From an uncultured Bacteroidales bacterium (lineage in GTDB: Bacteria > Bacteroidota > Bacteroidia > Bacteroidales > P3), in NCBI GenBank assembly GCA_900317285.1, contig ONGA01000010.1:1-64000 (forward strand): DNA of 64,000 nucleotides. The letters are read 5' to 3'. Both the position numbers and the translations under genes were made by a program. The notes below the pieces were generated by a model. It was not told the origin of the DNA and did not search any database. It saw only the letters and a program-made list of their open reading frames with translations. How positions within the stretch are numbered: position 1 is the first letter of the stretch; each line of letters begins with the position of its first letter. Shown here one piece after another: positions 45,486 to 54,095 of this stretch.

Positions 45486-46642
45486 TCGCTCACAATCAAA
45501 TAATTCTTTTTAAGTACCACGGCACCCACAACCGGCAGCAGTCCGAATGCCGCCAGCATCGCAAACTGCGGCCAGCAGGCAGCGAAACCGTTGCCGTAAA
45601 TGGCGATATTCGTGTAGTTGAGGAAATAATGGCGGATAGGGTAGAGCAGCGAGAATGCGTGGAAGAAGTCCGGCATGCTCTCCGCAGGGAACGAAAAACC
45701 GCTCAAGGAGAACGACATCGCGCTGTAGATGGTGCTCACGCCCATCGTCAGCGGCGGGTCGGGCAGACAGGCTGCTATCAGCAGTCCCGCACTCTGCATG
45801 GCAAAAATCAGCAGGAACGAGTTCAGCACCATCAGCCACCAGCTGCCTTCCAGCGGGAAATCCATGAAAGCGAACATCACTAGGTTGGCGACAATACACA
45901 ACAGCGTGTACCACAGCGTATAGGGAATCATCTTGCCCACCAGCGCATAGTAGGCACTTCCGCCCGCTTTGCGCAACCATCGCTTTGTGGTCCGTTCCTG
46001 ACGCTCTGTCGCCACCGAATACGCCACATGCAGCAGCGAAAGGAATGCGATGATCGCCGGCAGCAGCGTTGTCATCAGATACACACCGTAGTTAATCCAG
46101 GGGTTGCTGATATTGTGTGTGTCGTACGTCACAGGCTGTATCAGACCCATGATGTGATCCTCGTCGTAGCCTTTCTTCCTGAACACCTCGCGCTGCACGG
46201 CACCTGTCGCCAGCATGCCCATGGTCGCCAGCTGCTTGTAGCTCAACGTGCCCGCCAGGATATATGCCGAATTCACATACAGCGTGAACTTCGGTCCCTT
46301 GAATTGCAGCACTTGGTTGTATGTACCGTGGGGAATTTCGTAGAAAGCGAAAATCTTTCCCCGCTGCATAGCCTTGCGAGCTTCCGCATGGTTGTTGTAC
46401 ACGGCATACACCTTCACCCCCGGCGTGGCATCCAGCTCGTGGCAGATGCGGCGCGACAGGTAGCTGTGGTCCAAGTCCACCACACCGATGGGCAACCTCT
46501 GCGGCTGACCTTCACGTGTCACAGTGGCAAAAAAGCCGAACGTGAAAATCACACCCGCCGTCAGAATCAACAGATAGCGGGGATGTGCCACCAGGCGGCG
46601 CATCTCGCGTATCGCAACCCTGTATATCGGAGGAGTCTTCAC
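45482..46642 (-). CDS. ABC-2 type permease subunit, first
   Basis: 386 residues. Same layout as its neighbour: a membrane helix at about 25-45, a periplasmic loop with RLPIGVVDLDHSYLSRRICHELDATPGVKVY, then a C-terminal five-helix domain. The two permeases are about the same length and may form a heterodimer. It overlaps the hlyD gene by 4 bases at its start and the second permease by 4 at its end. Confidence 0.88.
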   Translation of the reverse strand: MKTPPIYRVAIREMRRLVAHPRYLLILTAGVIFTFGFFATVTREGQPQRLPIGVVDLDHSYLSRRICHELDATPGVKVYAVYNNHAEARKAMQRGKIFAFYEIPHGTYNQVLQFKGPKFTLYVNSAYILAGTLSYKQLATMGMLATGAVQREVFRKKGYDEDHIMGLIQPVTYDTHNISNPWINYGVYLMTTLLPAIIAFLSLLHVAYSVATERQERTTKRWLRKAGGSAYYALVGKMIPYTLWYTLLCIVANLVMFAFMDFPLEGSWWLMVLNSFLLIFAMQSAGLLIAACLPDPPLTMGVSTIYSAMSFSLSGFSFPAESMPDFFHAFSLLYPIRHYFLNYTNIAIYGNGFAACWPQFAMLAAFGLLPVVGAVVLKKNYLIVSE

Positions 46643-47622
46643 TGCTCAACAATCGCTGTCATACCGGGACGCAAGTCCTCAATCTTTTCTTCGGGAACCA
46701 TCTTCACATCGAAACTCTTCACGTCATACTGCCCGTTCGTCTTGGTGGCGCGCCACGTGGCATAGCTTGCCATCGCCTGCACCCGGGTCACACGGCATTT
46801 GTGAGTCTCTTTGCCCAGAGCGGGAATGCGCACATTTACCTCTGCGCCGGGCTTCATGTCCTTCAGCAGGTCTTCGCGGACACTGAAGAAAAGCCAGCTG
46901 TCGCGCATGTCCAGAATCGACATCACGGGGCTGCCAGTACCAATTAGGTCGCCGCGCTTGACAAAAATCTCCACCACTTCGCCGTCGCTCGGCGCAATGA
47001 GATAGCTGTCGTCCAGATAGCTCTGCACTTCCGCCACAGCGCCACCGGCCTGGTTCACCAGTGCCGCTGCTGCTGCGATATCCTCCTGTCGGGCGCCTTC
47101 CTTCGCCATCAGGTACTGCTGCTCGGCAGCGGCACAGTCGGCTTGTGCTGCCTTGTACTGAGCATCCACTTCGTCGAATTTCTGTGCACTCAACACGCCT
47201 TTCTCGTGCAGACCTTTCACACGCTCGTAGCTCTTGCGATACACCTCGACGGCGGCTTGGGCTTTCTGCCACACCTGGTAGGCCATCTGCACCTGCTGCT
47301 CGCGGGCACCGGTCTTCGCCTTGCGGCTCTGCGCACTCGCGGCACTCTTGGCGGCGCTTGCCTGCATCATCTTCGCATCCACCTGCGGACTGAAGATATG
47401 GGCCAGTGTGTCGCCGGCTTTCACCATCTGCCCCTCCTTCACATAGAGGGAGTCAATGCGGCCGGGCACCTTGTTGCTCACGCGGTACTCCGTGGCATCC
47501 ACCTCACCCATCACCAGCTCTTCCTGCGGACGGATGGCAAACATGCCCACCAGCGCCACAAGCACCACGACAAAAATAATCACCGTCAAACCGCTGATTA
47601 ACGACTTATTACTCTCTTTCAT
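46639..47622 (-). CDS. HlyD-family membrane fusion adaptor
   Basis: 327 residues. An N-terminal membrane helix (about 10-27, GLTVIIFVVVLVALVGMF), then a lipoyl-like half motif (VPGRIDSLYVKEGQMVKAGDTLAHI). A long coiled-coil hairpin of helices follows (about 80-190), then the second half (VNQAGGAVAEVQSYLDDSYLIAPSDGEVVEIFVKRGDLIGTGSPVMSILD) and a beta-barrel domain. It bridges the inner-membrane permeases and the TolC channel encoded on either side. Confidence 0.93.
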   Translation of the reverse strand: MKESNKSLISGLTVIIFVVVLVALVGMFAIRPQEELVMGEVDATEYRVSNKVPGRIDSLYVKEGQMVKAGDTLAHIFSPQVDAKMMQASAAKSAASAQSRKAKTGAREQQVQMAYQVWQKAQAAVEVYRKSYERVKGLHEKGVLSAQKFDEVDAQYKAAQADCAAAEQQYLMAKEGARQEDIAAAAALVNQAGGAVAEVQSYLDDSYLIAPSDGEVVEIFVKRGDLIGTGSPVMSILDMRDSWLFFSVREDLLKDMKPGAEVNVRIPALGKETHKCRVTRVQAMASYATWRATKTNGQYDVKSFDVKMVPEEKIEDLRPGMTAIVEQ

Positions 47623-47654
47623 GATTCTATACTTTGTTTTTTAGTTTCATTTAT

Positions 47655-49124
47655 TTATTCACCCAGCGCCTGCTTCAGGTACAGACGGTCCATCTCGATC
47701 TCGATGCGTGCGTCAAGGATGTCGCCCTTTGCCGAGAACCATGCCGTCTGCGCCGCCATCAGGTCGCTGCTGCTCGCTGCGCCAGCCTTGAAGCTCTCGT
47801 CGGCAAGTTTCAGGTTCTCCTCGGCATTTGCCAGGTTGCTTTGAGCCTGCGCCAGTTTCTTGTATGCCAGCTCAAGCTCGTAATTCAGCTTGTTCACCTG
47901 CAGCTCCACCATCTCCTGCGCCTCGGCCAGCTGGTACTCAACCTCCTTGCGCTTGTGCTTTGCCGCCTTCAGCGAATAAAACGAGCCCGGATGCAGGATG
48001 GGCACATTCACTACCACGCCGGCAGTGAACGTCCCGGCAAACTCGCGCTCGAAACCGTTGAACAGGTTGGGGTTCGTCACCAGATAGCCGCCCGTTACCG
48101 CCACATTCGGCAGCAGCGTCGAGCGCGCCATTCTCACACCCTCGCGGGCGATGCTGTCGCCAATGCGCAACATGCGCAACTCGCGGCGGTTCGCCATCAC
48201 ACTCTCCATATTTATACTCAGGGGTTCGTGGTCTGTAATCAGGGAGCTGTCGGCAGCATCGATGCCCTGCACGTCGAACTCCGAATTCAGCGGCATGCCG
48301 CAACGCTGCGCCAGCAGCATCTTCGCCAAAGCCAGACCGTTCGTCGCCTTCGTCAGGCTCATCTGCGCCTCGTTCAGCTTCACTCTCACCTTCGTCAGGT
48401 CGCCGCGCGTGGCCACCTCGGCCGCCACCATCTCCTCCACGTCGTGGTTCAGCGTGTCGAGCAATGCGGCATACTGCTCCGCCAGCTCTTTCTTGTGCTT
48501 CACGCTCACCACCTGCCAGTACGCCTCGTCGACGCCGATAAGCATCGCCTCGCGCTCCTTGTCGCATTCGATGCCCGCCAGGCGGTTCAGCAGACTCGCC
48601 GTGCGGTAGAGGCCCACCAGCTTGCCACCCATGTAGATGGGTTGCGTCACGGTCACCATTCCCGCCGTCACATTCCGCGAATCCGTCTCCAAAGCCTCCA
48701 CGATTCCCGCTCCCATGCCGTTCAGCGTCGCGGGAATGGAGCCGTTGGCTATCAGGTTCGAGATCGCCGTCTGGATATTCGTCGGCAGACCCATATTCTG
48801 AAGGTCCTGGTTGATGGCCGAGCTGATGGCCTGGTGGCTGTTCGTGCCCAGGTTGTTCAGGCGCTCCTTCTGCTCGTCGCTCAAGAGGTTCACACTCTTT
48901 TCTGTCCACATATAAGTGCCGTTGGCGCTCACCTTCGGCAACATCTGCCACAGCGCCACATTCTTCGTCGCACGCGTCTCCTCCACCTTCTCCTCGGCAC
49001 GCTTCAGCGCGTTGTTCGACTCCAGCGCCCGGCTTCTCAATTCCTCCAACGTCAGCACCTCCTGCCCGCGTGCACACACACACCCGAGAAGCGCCAACAC
49101 CGTGATTGACAATCCCTTTCTCAT
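47655..49124 (-). CDS. TolC family outer-membrane efflux protein
   Basis: 489 residues. Signal peptide MRKGLSITVLALLGCVCARG, then two tandem outer-membrane efflux repeats with long heptad helices (LTLEELRSRALESNNALKRAEEKVEETRATK; and KEVEYQLAEAQEMVELQVNKLNYELELAYKKLAQAQSNLANAEENLKLADESFKAG). Forms the trimeric exit duct. First gene of the operon, 33 bases before hlyD, with a promoter region at 49161-49220 that bears direct repeats. Confidence 0.92.
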   Translation of the reverse strand: MRKGLSITVLALLGCVCARGQEVLTLEELRSRALESNNALKRAEEKVEETRATKNVALWQMLPKVSANGTYMWTEKSVNLLSDEQKERLNNLGTNSHQAISSAINQDLQNMGLPTNIQTAISNLIANGSIPATLNGMGAGIVEALETDSRNVTAGMVTVTQPIYMGGKLVGLYRTASLLNRLAGIECDKEREAMLIGVDEAYWQVVSVKHKKELAEQYAALLDTLNHDVEEMVAAEVATRGDLTKVRVKLNEAQMSLTKATNGLALAKMLLAQRCGMPLNSEFDVQGIDAADSSLITDHEPLSINMESVMANRRELRMLRIGDSIAREGVRMARSTLLPNVAVTGGYLVTNPNLFNGFEREFAGTFTAGVVVNVPILHPGSFYSLKAAKHKRKEVEYQLAEAQEMVELQVNKLNYELELAYKKLAQAQSNLANAEENLKLADESFKAGAASSSDLMAAQTAWFSAKGDILDARIEIEMDRLYLKQALGE

Positions 49125-49160
49125 ATTATATAGACTTCTTAATTCTTACGAAAACGGATG

Positions 49161-49220
49161 CAAAGATACAACTTTTTCCAGTAGTTAATGTAGTTAAATG
49201 AAGTTAAAAGTAGTTAAAGG
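49161..49220 (-). promoter_or_regulatory. tolC operon promoter with 10-bp direct repeats
   Basis: TATCTTTG on the minus strand (49168-49161), 37 bases before the tolC ATG at 49124. No TTG lies at the -33 position. Instead four copies of (T/A)AGTTAA on the plus strand, at 49182, 49191, 49201 and 49211, fall there and upstream. The spacing (9-10 bp) puts them on one face of the helix, as expected of an activator binding as a dimer or tetramer. Confidence 0.65.
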
Positions 49221-49243
49221 GCAAATGAATCGGAAAAACTTCG

Positions 49244-49423
49244 TATCTTTGCAGATGCAAAACGGGATGAAGAATCCATGCGAAAATCAAAAAATTGGCT
49301 GATTATCAGATAGATAATTAAAAATAGCCTTGATTTTCAAAACAATACATTGCTTTAATTCACAAATAACTATGGTCGGTAGGTCTATGCTAGGTCTATG
49401 GTACCTCTATTGTAACTCTATGG
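49244..49423 (+). ncRNA. Repeated 180-bp element, copy B: putative structured RNA upstream of argS
   Basis: Same length and orientation as copy A. TATCTTTG at 49244-49251; arms GAAAATCAA (49282-49290) and TTGATTTTC (49330-49338) with the same bulge and GGCT/AGCC stack; the inner hairpin is extended by one pair (ATTATC/GATAAT). Bases 49325-49423 match copy A without a difference. The array of 11-base units is at 49371-49423. No strong terminator follows, so the transcript may read into argS, which also has its own promoter at 49501. RNA status is inferred. Confidence 0.6.
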
Positions 49424-49500
49424 ATTCACCATAGTCACGGGAGAAGGATGGGAGGGCTGTTTGTGGGGATGTTTTTTCCACTAATTTTGTTTTATTTTCC

Positions 49501-49527
49501 ACGACTCAAAAAAAAGTCGTAATTTTG
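49501..49527 (+). promoter_or_regulatory. argS promoter with inverted repeat
   Basis: TAATTTTG at 49520-49527, 34 bases before ATG 49561. ACGACT (49501-49506) and AGTCGT (49515-49520) form an inverted repeat that touches the -7 box, a possible operator. No TTG at -33. Bases 49424-49500 hold nothing I recognise. Confidence 0.55.
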
Positions 49528-49560
49528 CAATTCGTTTTTATATATAATATAGTATCAATT

Positions 49561-51387
49561 ATGGATATCACACTCTCTCTTTCACAGGCAGTTGCGCAAG
49601 TATTAAAATCCCTTTACGGCATCGAGGCCGAGGCCGAAAGTGTCGTGCTTCAGGACACCCGCAAGGAATTCAAGGGCGACTACACGCTGGTCGTGTTCCC
49701 GTATGTCAAGCAGGCCCGCAAGAGCCCGGAGGCGGTCGCCAACGAAATCGGTGCCGCCGTCAAGGAGCTTCTCCCCGAGGTTGCAGGCTACAATGTCATC
49801 AAAGGTTTCCTCAACTTTGAGATTGCCGACTCCTACTGGTCCCGCTTCGTCGGCGAGAACGCTGAAGACAGCCGCTTCGGTCTTGCCAAGACCAATCCTG
49901 CGGAAGCTCCAGTAGTGGTTGAATATTCGTCACCTAACACCAATAAACCCTTGCACTTAGGTCATATCAGAAATAACCTATTGGGTTGGTCGGTGAGCTG
50001 CCTGCTCGAGGCTGCCGGTGCCAATGTGAAGAAGGTGAACCTGGTGAACGACCGCGGCATTCACATCTGCAAAAGCATGTTGGCGTGGAAGCTCTACGGC
50101 AACGGCGAGACCCCCGAAAGCAGCGGCATGAAGGGAGACCACCTCGTGGGCAAATACTACGTGGAGTACGACAAACATTACAAAGAAGAGGTCAAGAAAC
50201 TGATGGAGAGTGGGGTAGAGGAGGAGCAAGCGAAGAAGGATGCCCCCCTGATGGTGGAAGCCCAGAGCATGCTCAAGCGTTGGGAAGAGGGTGACAAGGA
50301 GGTGCGCGACCTGTGGGAGAAGATGAATGGCTGGGTGTATGCCGGCTTCGACGAGACCTACCGCCGCCTGGGTGTAGGTTTCGACAAAGTGTACTACGAA
50401 TCGAACACCTATCTGCTCGGCAAAGAGCTCGTGCAGAAGGGTTTGGATATGGGCGTGCTGTTCCGCAAGGAAGACGGCTCGGTGTGGTGCGACCTCACGG
50501 GCGACGGTCTCGACCAGAAGCTGTTGCTCCGCAAGGACGGCACCAGCGTCTACATGACGCAGGACCTCGGCACCGCCCTGCTGCGCCACAACGACTTCGG
50601 CGCCGAAAGGCTGATTTATGTTGTTGGCAATGAGCAGGATTACCATTTCAAAGTGTTGAAACTCATCCTTGGAAAACTGGGCTTCGAGTGGGCCGACAAG
50701 GTTTACCACCTCAGCTACGGCATGGTGGAACTGCCCAACGGCAAGATGAAAAGCCGCGAGGGCACCGTCGTCGATGCCGACGACCTGATGGACGAGATGG
50801 AGAAGACCGCCGAGGAGATGAGCCGCGAGCACGGCAAGAACGACGAACTCCCCGCCGAGGAGCAGCAGCACCTCTACCATATACTGGCCCTGGGAGCACT
50901 CAAATACTTCATTCTCAAGGTCGACCCCACCAAGAACATGCTCTTCAACCCCGCCGAAAGCATCGACTTCAACGGCAATACCGGCCCCTTCATCCAGTAT
51001 ACCCATGCCCGTATCCGCAGCATTGTACGCAAAGCAGAGAATTCGGAATTCGGGATTCTGAATTCGGAATTAGCTGACGCAAAAAATAACTCTGAATTCC
51101 GAATTCCGAATTCCGAACTTACAGAGAAGGAGAGGGGAGTGGTGAAGGCGCTGCACGCGCTGCCGCAGACCATCAAGGCTGCCGCCGCTGCCTACAGCCC
51201 CGCCATGGTGGCAAACTACGCCTACGACCTGGCCAAAGCCTTCAACAGTTTCTACCAAGACACGCCCATCCTGCGCGAGAGCAATCCCGAAGTGAAGCAG
51301 TTCCGCGTGCAGCTGTGCGCTTTTGTTGCCAATGCACTGAAAAACACGATGAATATCCTTGGCATCGAGGTGCCGGAGAGGATGTAA
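49561..51387 (+). CDS. argS: Arginyl-tRNA synthetase with an in-frame palindromic insertion
   Basis: 608 residues from ATG 49561; earlier ATGs lie at or just after the -7 box. N-terminal additional domain (about 1-110), HIGH-type KPLHLGH (about 136-142), catalytic core (YVVGNEQDYHF, YGMVELPNGKMKSREGTVVDADDL with the KMSKS equivalent at about 395-401), then the DALR anticodon-binding domain at the C-terminus (about 530-608). At residues 493-520 an extra stretch, NSEFGILNSELADAKNNSEF..., is encoded by a long EcoRI-site-rich palindrome (51039-51120). It lies in the hinge between catalytic and anticodon domains, where an insertion is likely tolerated. Confidence 0.96.
   Translation: MDITLSLSQAVAQVLKSLYGIEAEAESVVLQDTRKEFKGDYTLVVFPYVKQARKSPEAVANEIGAAVKELLPEVAGYNVIKGFLNFEIADSYWSRFVGENAEDSRFGLAKTNPAEAPVVVEYSSPNTNKPLHLGHIRNNLLGWSVSCLLEAAGANVKKVNLVNDRGIHICKSMLAWKLYGNGETPESSGMKGDHLVGKYYVEYDKHYKEEVKKLMESGVEEEQAKKDAPLMVEAQSMLKRWEEGDKEVRDLWEKMNGWVYAGFDETYRRLGVGFDKVYYESNTYLLGKELVQKGLDMGVLFRKEDGSVWCDLTGDGLDQKLLLRKDGTSVYMTQDLGTALLRHNDFGAERLIYVVGNEQDYHFKVLKLILGKLGFEWADKVYHLSYGMVELPNGKMKSREGTVVDADDLMDEMEKTAEEMSREHGKNDELPAEEQQHLYHILALGALKYFILKVDPTKNMLFNPAESIDFNGNTGPFIQYTHARIRSIVRKAENSEFGILNSELADAKNNSEFRIPNSELTEKERGVVKALHALPQTIKAAAAAYSPAMVANYAYDLAKAFNSFYQDTPILRESNPEVKQFRVQLCAFVANALKNTMNILGIEVPERM
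51039..51120. repeat. Palindromic GAATTCGG repeat inserted in argS
   Basis: The left block 51039-51071 is built of GAATTCGG units and the right block 51094-51120 of CCGAATTC units; they are imperfect reverse complements separated by about 22 bases. The whole keeps the argS frame and adds about 27 residues. The 13-mer GAATTCGGAATTC and its relatives do not occur elsewhere in the window. Confidence 0.85.
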
Positions 51388-51414
51388 GTTGAATTGAAAA
51401 TCGATATTTGAAAA

Positions 51415-52146
51415 TTGAAAATTTTTAATTGGGAACTGGAGACACCGGCGTATCTCTGCGACCGCAGGGACAAGCTCCATCCATGGGCTGCCGTACGCCT
51501 GTGCCAGGAAGTGTCGGAATTCCACAGCAAGACTACCGGCATCGGATATGAAGAGTTGCTGCGCCAGAACCGCATCTGGATTATCTCACGCGCGTACTAT
51601 ATTATATATAGGCGTCCGATGGCCTTCGAGAAGATTATGTTAAGTACATGGTCGCGTGGCAACGACGGACTGTTTGCATTCCGCGACTACCGCATGACCA
51701 ACGCGGAAGGTGAGACCCTCATGACCGGCACGACCTACTGGCCCATGATTGACTACACAACCCGCAGACCTATACGCCTGAAAGAGGCTATGGCGACCTA
51801 TGAATACCATCAAGAGGAAGCTACAAACCACAGCGTGCTTGACCGCCTGAGATTGCCCGACATGAGCAATCCCGACGGACAATTCGAACAGCCTGCGTTA
51901 TATTCGCTGATTGACCACGCACAGCACGTCAATAACTCGGAATATGTTCGACTGGTTTTCGACAGCCTGATGCAAACTGAATTTGATATTGACAAACCGT
52001 TCAGTCTCGAGATAAACTATCAGCACGAAACACAACCCAACGACATGCTCTCAGTTTTGCGTAAACAAGACAATGGTGCTACATTTGTCCAAATATCGAA
52101 TTCTCATGGACTTAGCGTAGCTGCGAAAATAGCCCTATTTGATTAA
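51415..52146 (+). CDS. Acyl-ACP thioesterase-like protein (double hot-dog)
   Basis: 243 residues from a TTG at 51415, the only start after an in-frame stop at 51408. Two hot-dog halves: N-terminal with HPWAAVRLCQEVSEFHSKTTGIGYEELLRQNRIWIISRAYYII (about 22-64), C-terminal with SLIDHAQHVNNSEYVRLVFD. It should release fatty acids from acyl carrier protein. In this family the second half carries N-x-H-V-N; here the first Asn is Ala (A-Q-H-V-N-N), so the proposed catalytic Asn is missing. The segment before the start is an AT-rich repeat (TTGAAAAT...), which may have replaced the original 5' end. Confidence 0.85.
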   Translation: MKIFNWELETPAYLCDRRDKLHPWAAVRLCQEVSEFHSKTTGIGYEELLRQNRIWIISRAYYIIYRRPMAFEKIMLSTWSRGNDGLFAFRDYRMTNAEGETLMTGTTYWPMIDYTTRRPIRLKEAMATYEYHQEEATNHSVLDRLRLPDMSNPDGQFEQPALYSLIDHAQHVNNSEYVRLVFDSLMQTEFDIDKPFSLEINYQHETQPNDMLSVLRKQDNGATFVQISNSHGLSVAAKIALFD

Positions 52147-52190
52147 TATCAGGGTTATGTTAAGTAGTAATAAGTGGAAAGCATTAAGAT

Positions 52191-52222
52191 AAAGCCCCTA
52201 TTTCTTCGGGGCTTTTCTTTTT
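52191..52222. terminator. Terminator between the thioesterase gene and dxs
   Basis: AAAGCCCC (52191-52198) and GGGGCTTT (52208-52215) form an 8-bp stem with a 9-base loop and a T-rich tail (TTTTCTTTTT). It serves the plus-strand gene and, read backwards, the end of dxs, whose stop codon is at 52221. Confidence 0.8.
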
Positions 52223-54095
52223 ATGATTCGTGAGCGGCGGAGATGAGCGCCTGTTTGTCGATGTGACAATCGGACTTGAGCTGCGCGACGGAGCCGTGGG
52301 TAATGAAACTGTCGGGTATGGCAAGAATGCGAGTCAGAGAAATTTGTTCGGGATGATGCTCGGCGAAATATTCCATCACCGATTCGCCAAATCCTCCAAG
52401 TTGAACGCCATCCTCGACAGTGATGATACGCCTGTATCCTTGCTGTGCGATGGTGTCGAGCAAACCGGTATCGAGCGGTTTGAGGAAGCGCATGTCGTAG
52501 ACGGCTGCAGAGATGTTATCCCTTTGGAGATCGGCAGCCGCCGCAAGAGCGTCGTTGACGGAATGGCCGAGTGCCAAAAACGCCACATCGCTCCCCTCTT
52601 TTACGCGATGCCCCTTGCCTATCTCCAATTCCACCATCGGATTCTGCCAGTCGGCATTGACGCTGGCGCCACGTGGATAGCGAATTACGAAGGGACCGTG
52701 ACCAGGCAACTGTGCAGTATACATCATGTTGCGGAGCTCATGCTCGTTGGAAGGCGCGCAGATGGTGATTCCCGGCACAGGCCTCAATGCCGCCAGGTCG
52801 AAGACTCCGTGGTGTGTGGGACCGTCATCGCCGACGAGACCTGCCCTATCGAGACAGAGCACGACAGGAAGTCCCTGGAGCGCCACGTCGTGAATAATCT
52901 GGTCATAGGCGCGCTGGGCGAAAGAAGAATAGATGTTGCAGAACGGCACCATGCCTTGTGCCGCCAAACCGGCGGCGAAGGTGACGGCATGCTGCTCGGA
53001 GATACCCACATCGAAAACGCGATGAGGCATGCAATCCATCATGAGGTTGAGAGAGCACCCTGTCGCCATAGCGGGTGTGATGCCGACGATGGCAGGATTC
53101 TGCTCTGCCAATTCGATAATGGTACGTCCAAAAACCTCTTGATATTTGAGAGGCTGAGCTCCGGAGCTTGGTGCTTGAATCTGCCTGCCGGTTTCCGCAT
53201 CGAAAAAACCCGGTGCATGATAGGCGATGGGGTTTTGCTCAGCTTGGCGAAGCCCCCTACCCTTTCGTGTAACGACATGTAGCAGCGTGGGACCGTTGAT
53301 GTCCTTGAGACGCTGCAGGGTGTTCACGAGTTGTTCGATGTTGTGTCCGTCGACGGGTCCAAAATAACGTATGCCGAGAGATTCAAAAAGATTGTTGCTG
53401 CCGAGAGCAATGGCTTTTGCCACACTTGTCAGGCGGCGGAAGAACGACTTGGAACTTTCACGGTTATCGAGTTTTTGCCACACCTGTTCCTTGAGCTTGT
53501 TGTAGCGTGGCGAGGAGGTGATTTTCAGGAGGTAGCCGTTGAGTCCGCCGACAGCCTTGTCGATGGAGATGCCGTTGTCGTTGAGGATGACGATGATGTT
53601 CGATTTGGAAGTGCCGACATTGTTGAGTGCCTCGAAAGCCTCACCGCCAGTGAGCGATCCGTCGCCGATGACGGCAATATGCTTGCGCTGGGTATTGCCT
53701 TGCAGTTTGGAGGCGATGGCCATGCCGAGAGCCGCTGAGATGGATGTCGAGCTATGACCAGTACCGAAGGCATCATAGGGGCTTTCGCTGCGTTTGGGGA
53801 AGCCGCTGATGCCGCCGTAGGTGCGGATGGTCTGGAAAGCGTCGCGTCGACCGGTGAGAATCTTATGGCCATAGGCCTGGTGACCCACATCCCAGATAAG
53901 CTTGTCGTCAGGGGTGTTGAAGACATAATGCAGGGCCACAGTGAGTTCAACGGTCCCAAGACTGGAGGCGAGGTGACCGGGATGGGTGGAAAGAGTATTG
54001 ATAATATAGGAGCGCAACTCGTCGGCGACGGGTTGCAACTCGCCAACAGAGAGTTTCTTTAAATCGGCAGGGCTATTTATATCGTTGAGGGTCAT
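52221..54095 (-). CDS. dxs: 1-deoxy-D-xylulose-5-phosphate synthase
   Basis: 624 residues. First enzyme of the MEP isoprenoid pathway: pyruvate plus glyceraldehyde 3-phosphate, thiamine diphosphate dependent. Seen: GHLASSLGTVELTVALHYVF, DVGHQAYGHKILTGR (about 71-85), ThDP motif VIGDGSLTGGEAFEALNN...NIIVILNDN (about 143-175), FGPVDGHN, and the transketolase pyrimidine-binding domain with GITPAMATG and EQHAVTFAAGLA (about 370-390). Its start overlaps the preceding hypothetical gene by 4 bases; it is the last gene of a long minus-strand run. Confidence 0.97.
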   Translation of the reverse strand: MTLNDINSPADLKKLSVGELQPVADELRSYIINTLSTHPGHLASSLGTVELTVALHYVFNTPDDKLIWDVGHQAYGHKILTGRRDAFQTIRTYGGISGFPKRSESPYDAFGTGHSSTSISAALGMAIASKLQGNTQRKHIAVIGDGSLTGGEAFEALNNVGTSKSNIIVILNDNGISIDKAVGGLNGYLLKITSSPRYNKLKEQVWQKLDNRESSKSFFRRLTSVAKAIALGSNNLFESLGIRYFGPVDGHNIEQLVNTLQRLKDINGPTLLHVVTRKGRGLRQAEQNPIAYHAPGFFDAETGRQIQAPSSGAQPLKYQEVFGRTIIELAEQNPAIVGITPAMATGCSLNLMMDCMPHRVFDVGISEQHAVTFAAGLAAQGMVPFCNIYSSFAQRAYDQIIHDVALQGLPVVLCLDRAGLVGDDGPTHHGVFDLAALRPVPGITICAPSNEHELRNMMYTAQLPGHGPFVIRYPRGASVNADWQNPMVELEIGKGHRVKEGSDVAFLALGHSVNDALAAAADLQRDNISAAVYDMRFLKPLDTGLLDTIAQQGYRRIITVEDGVQLGGFGESVMEYFAEHHPEQISLTRILAIPDSFITHGSVAQLKSDCHIDKQALISAAHES

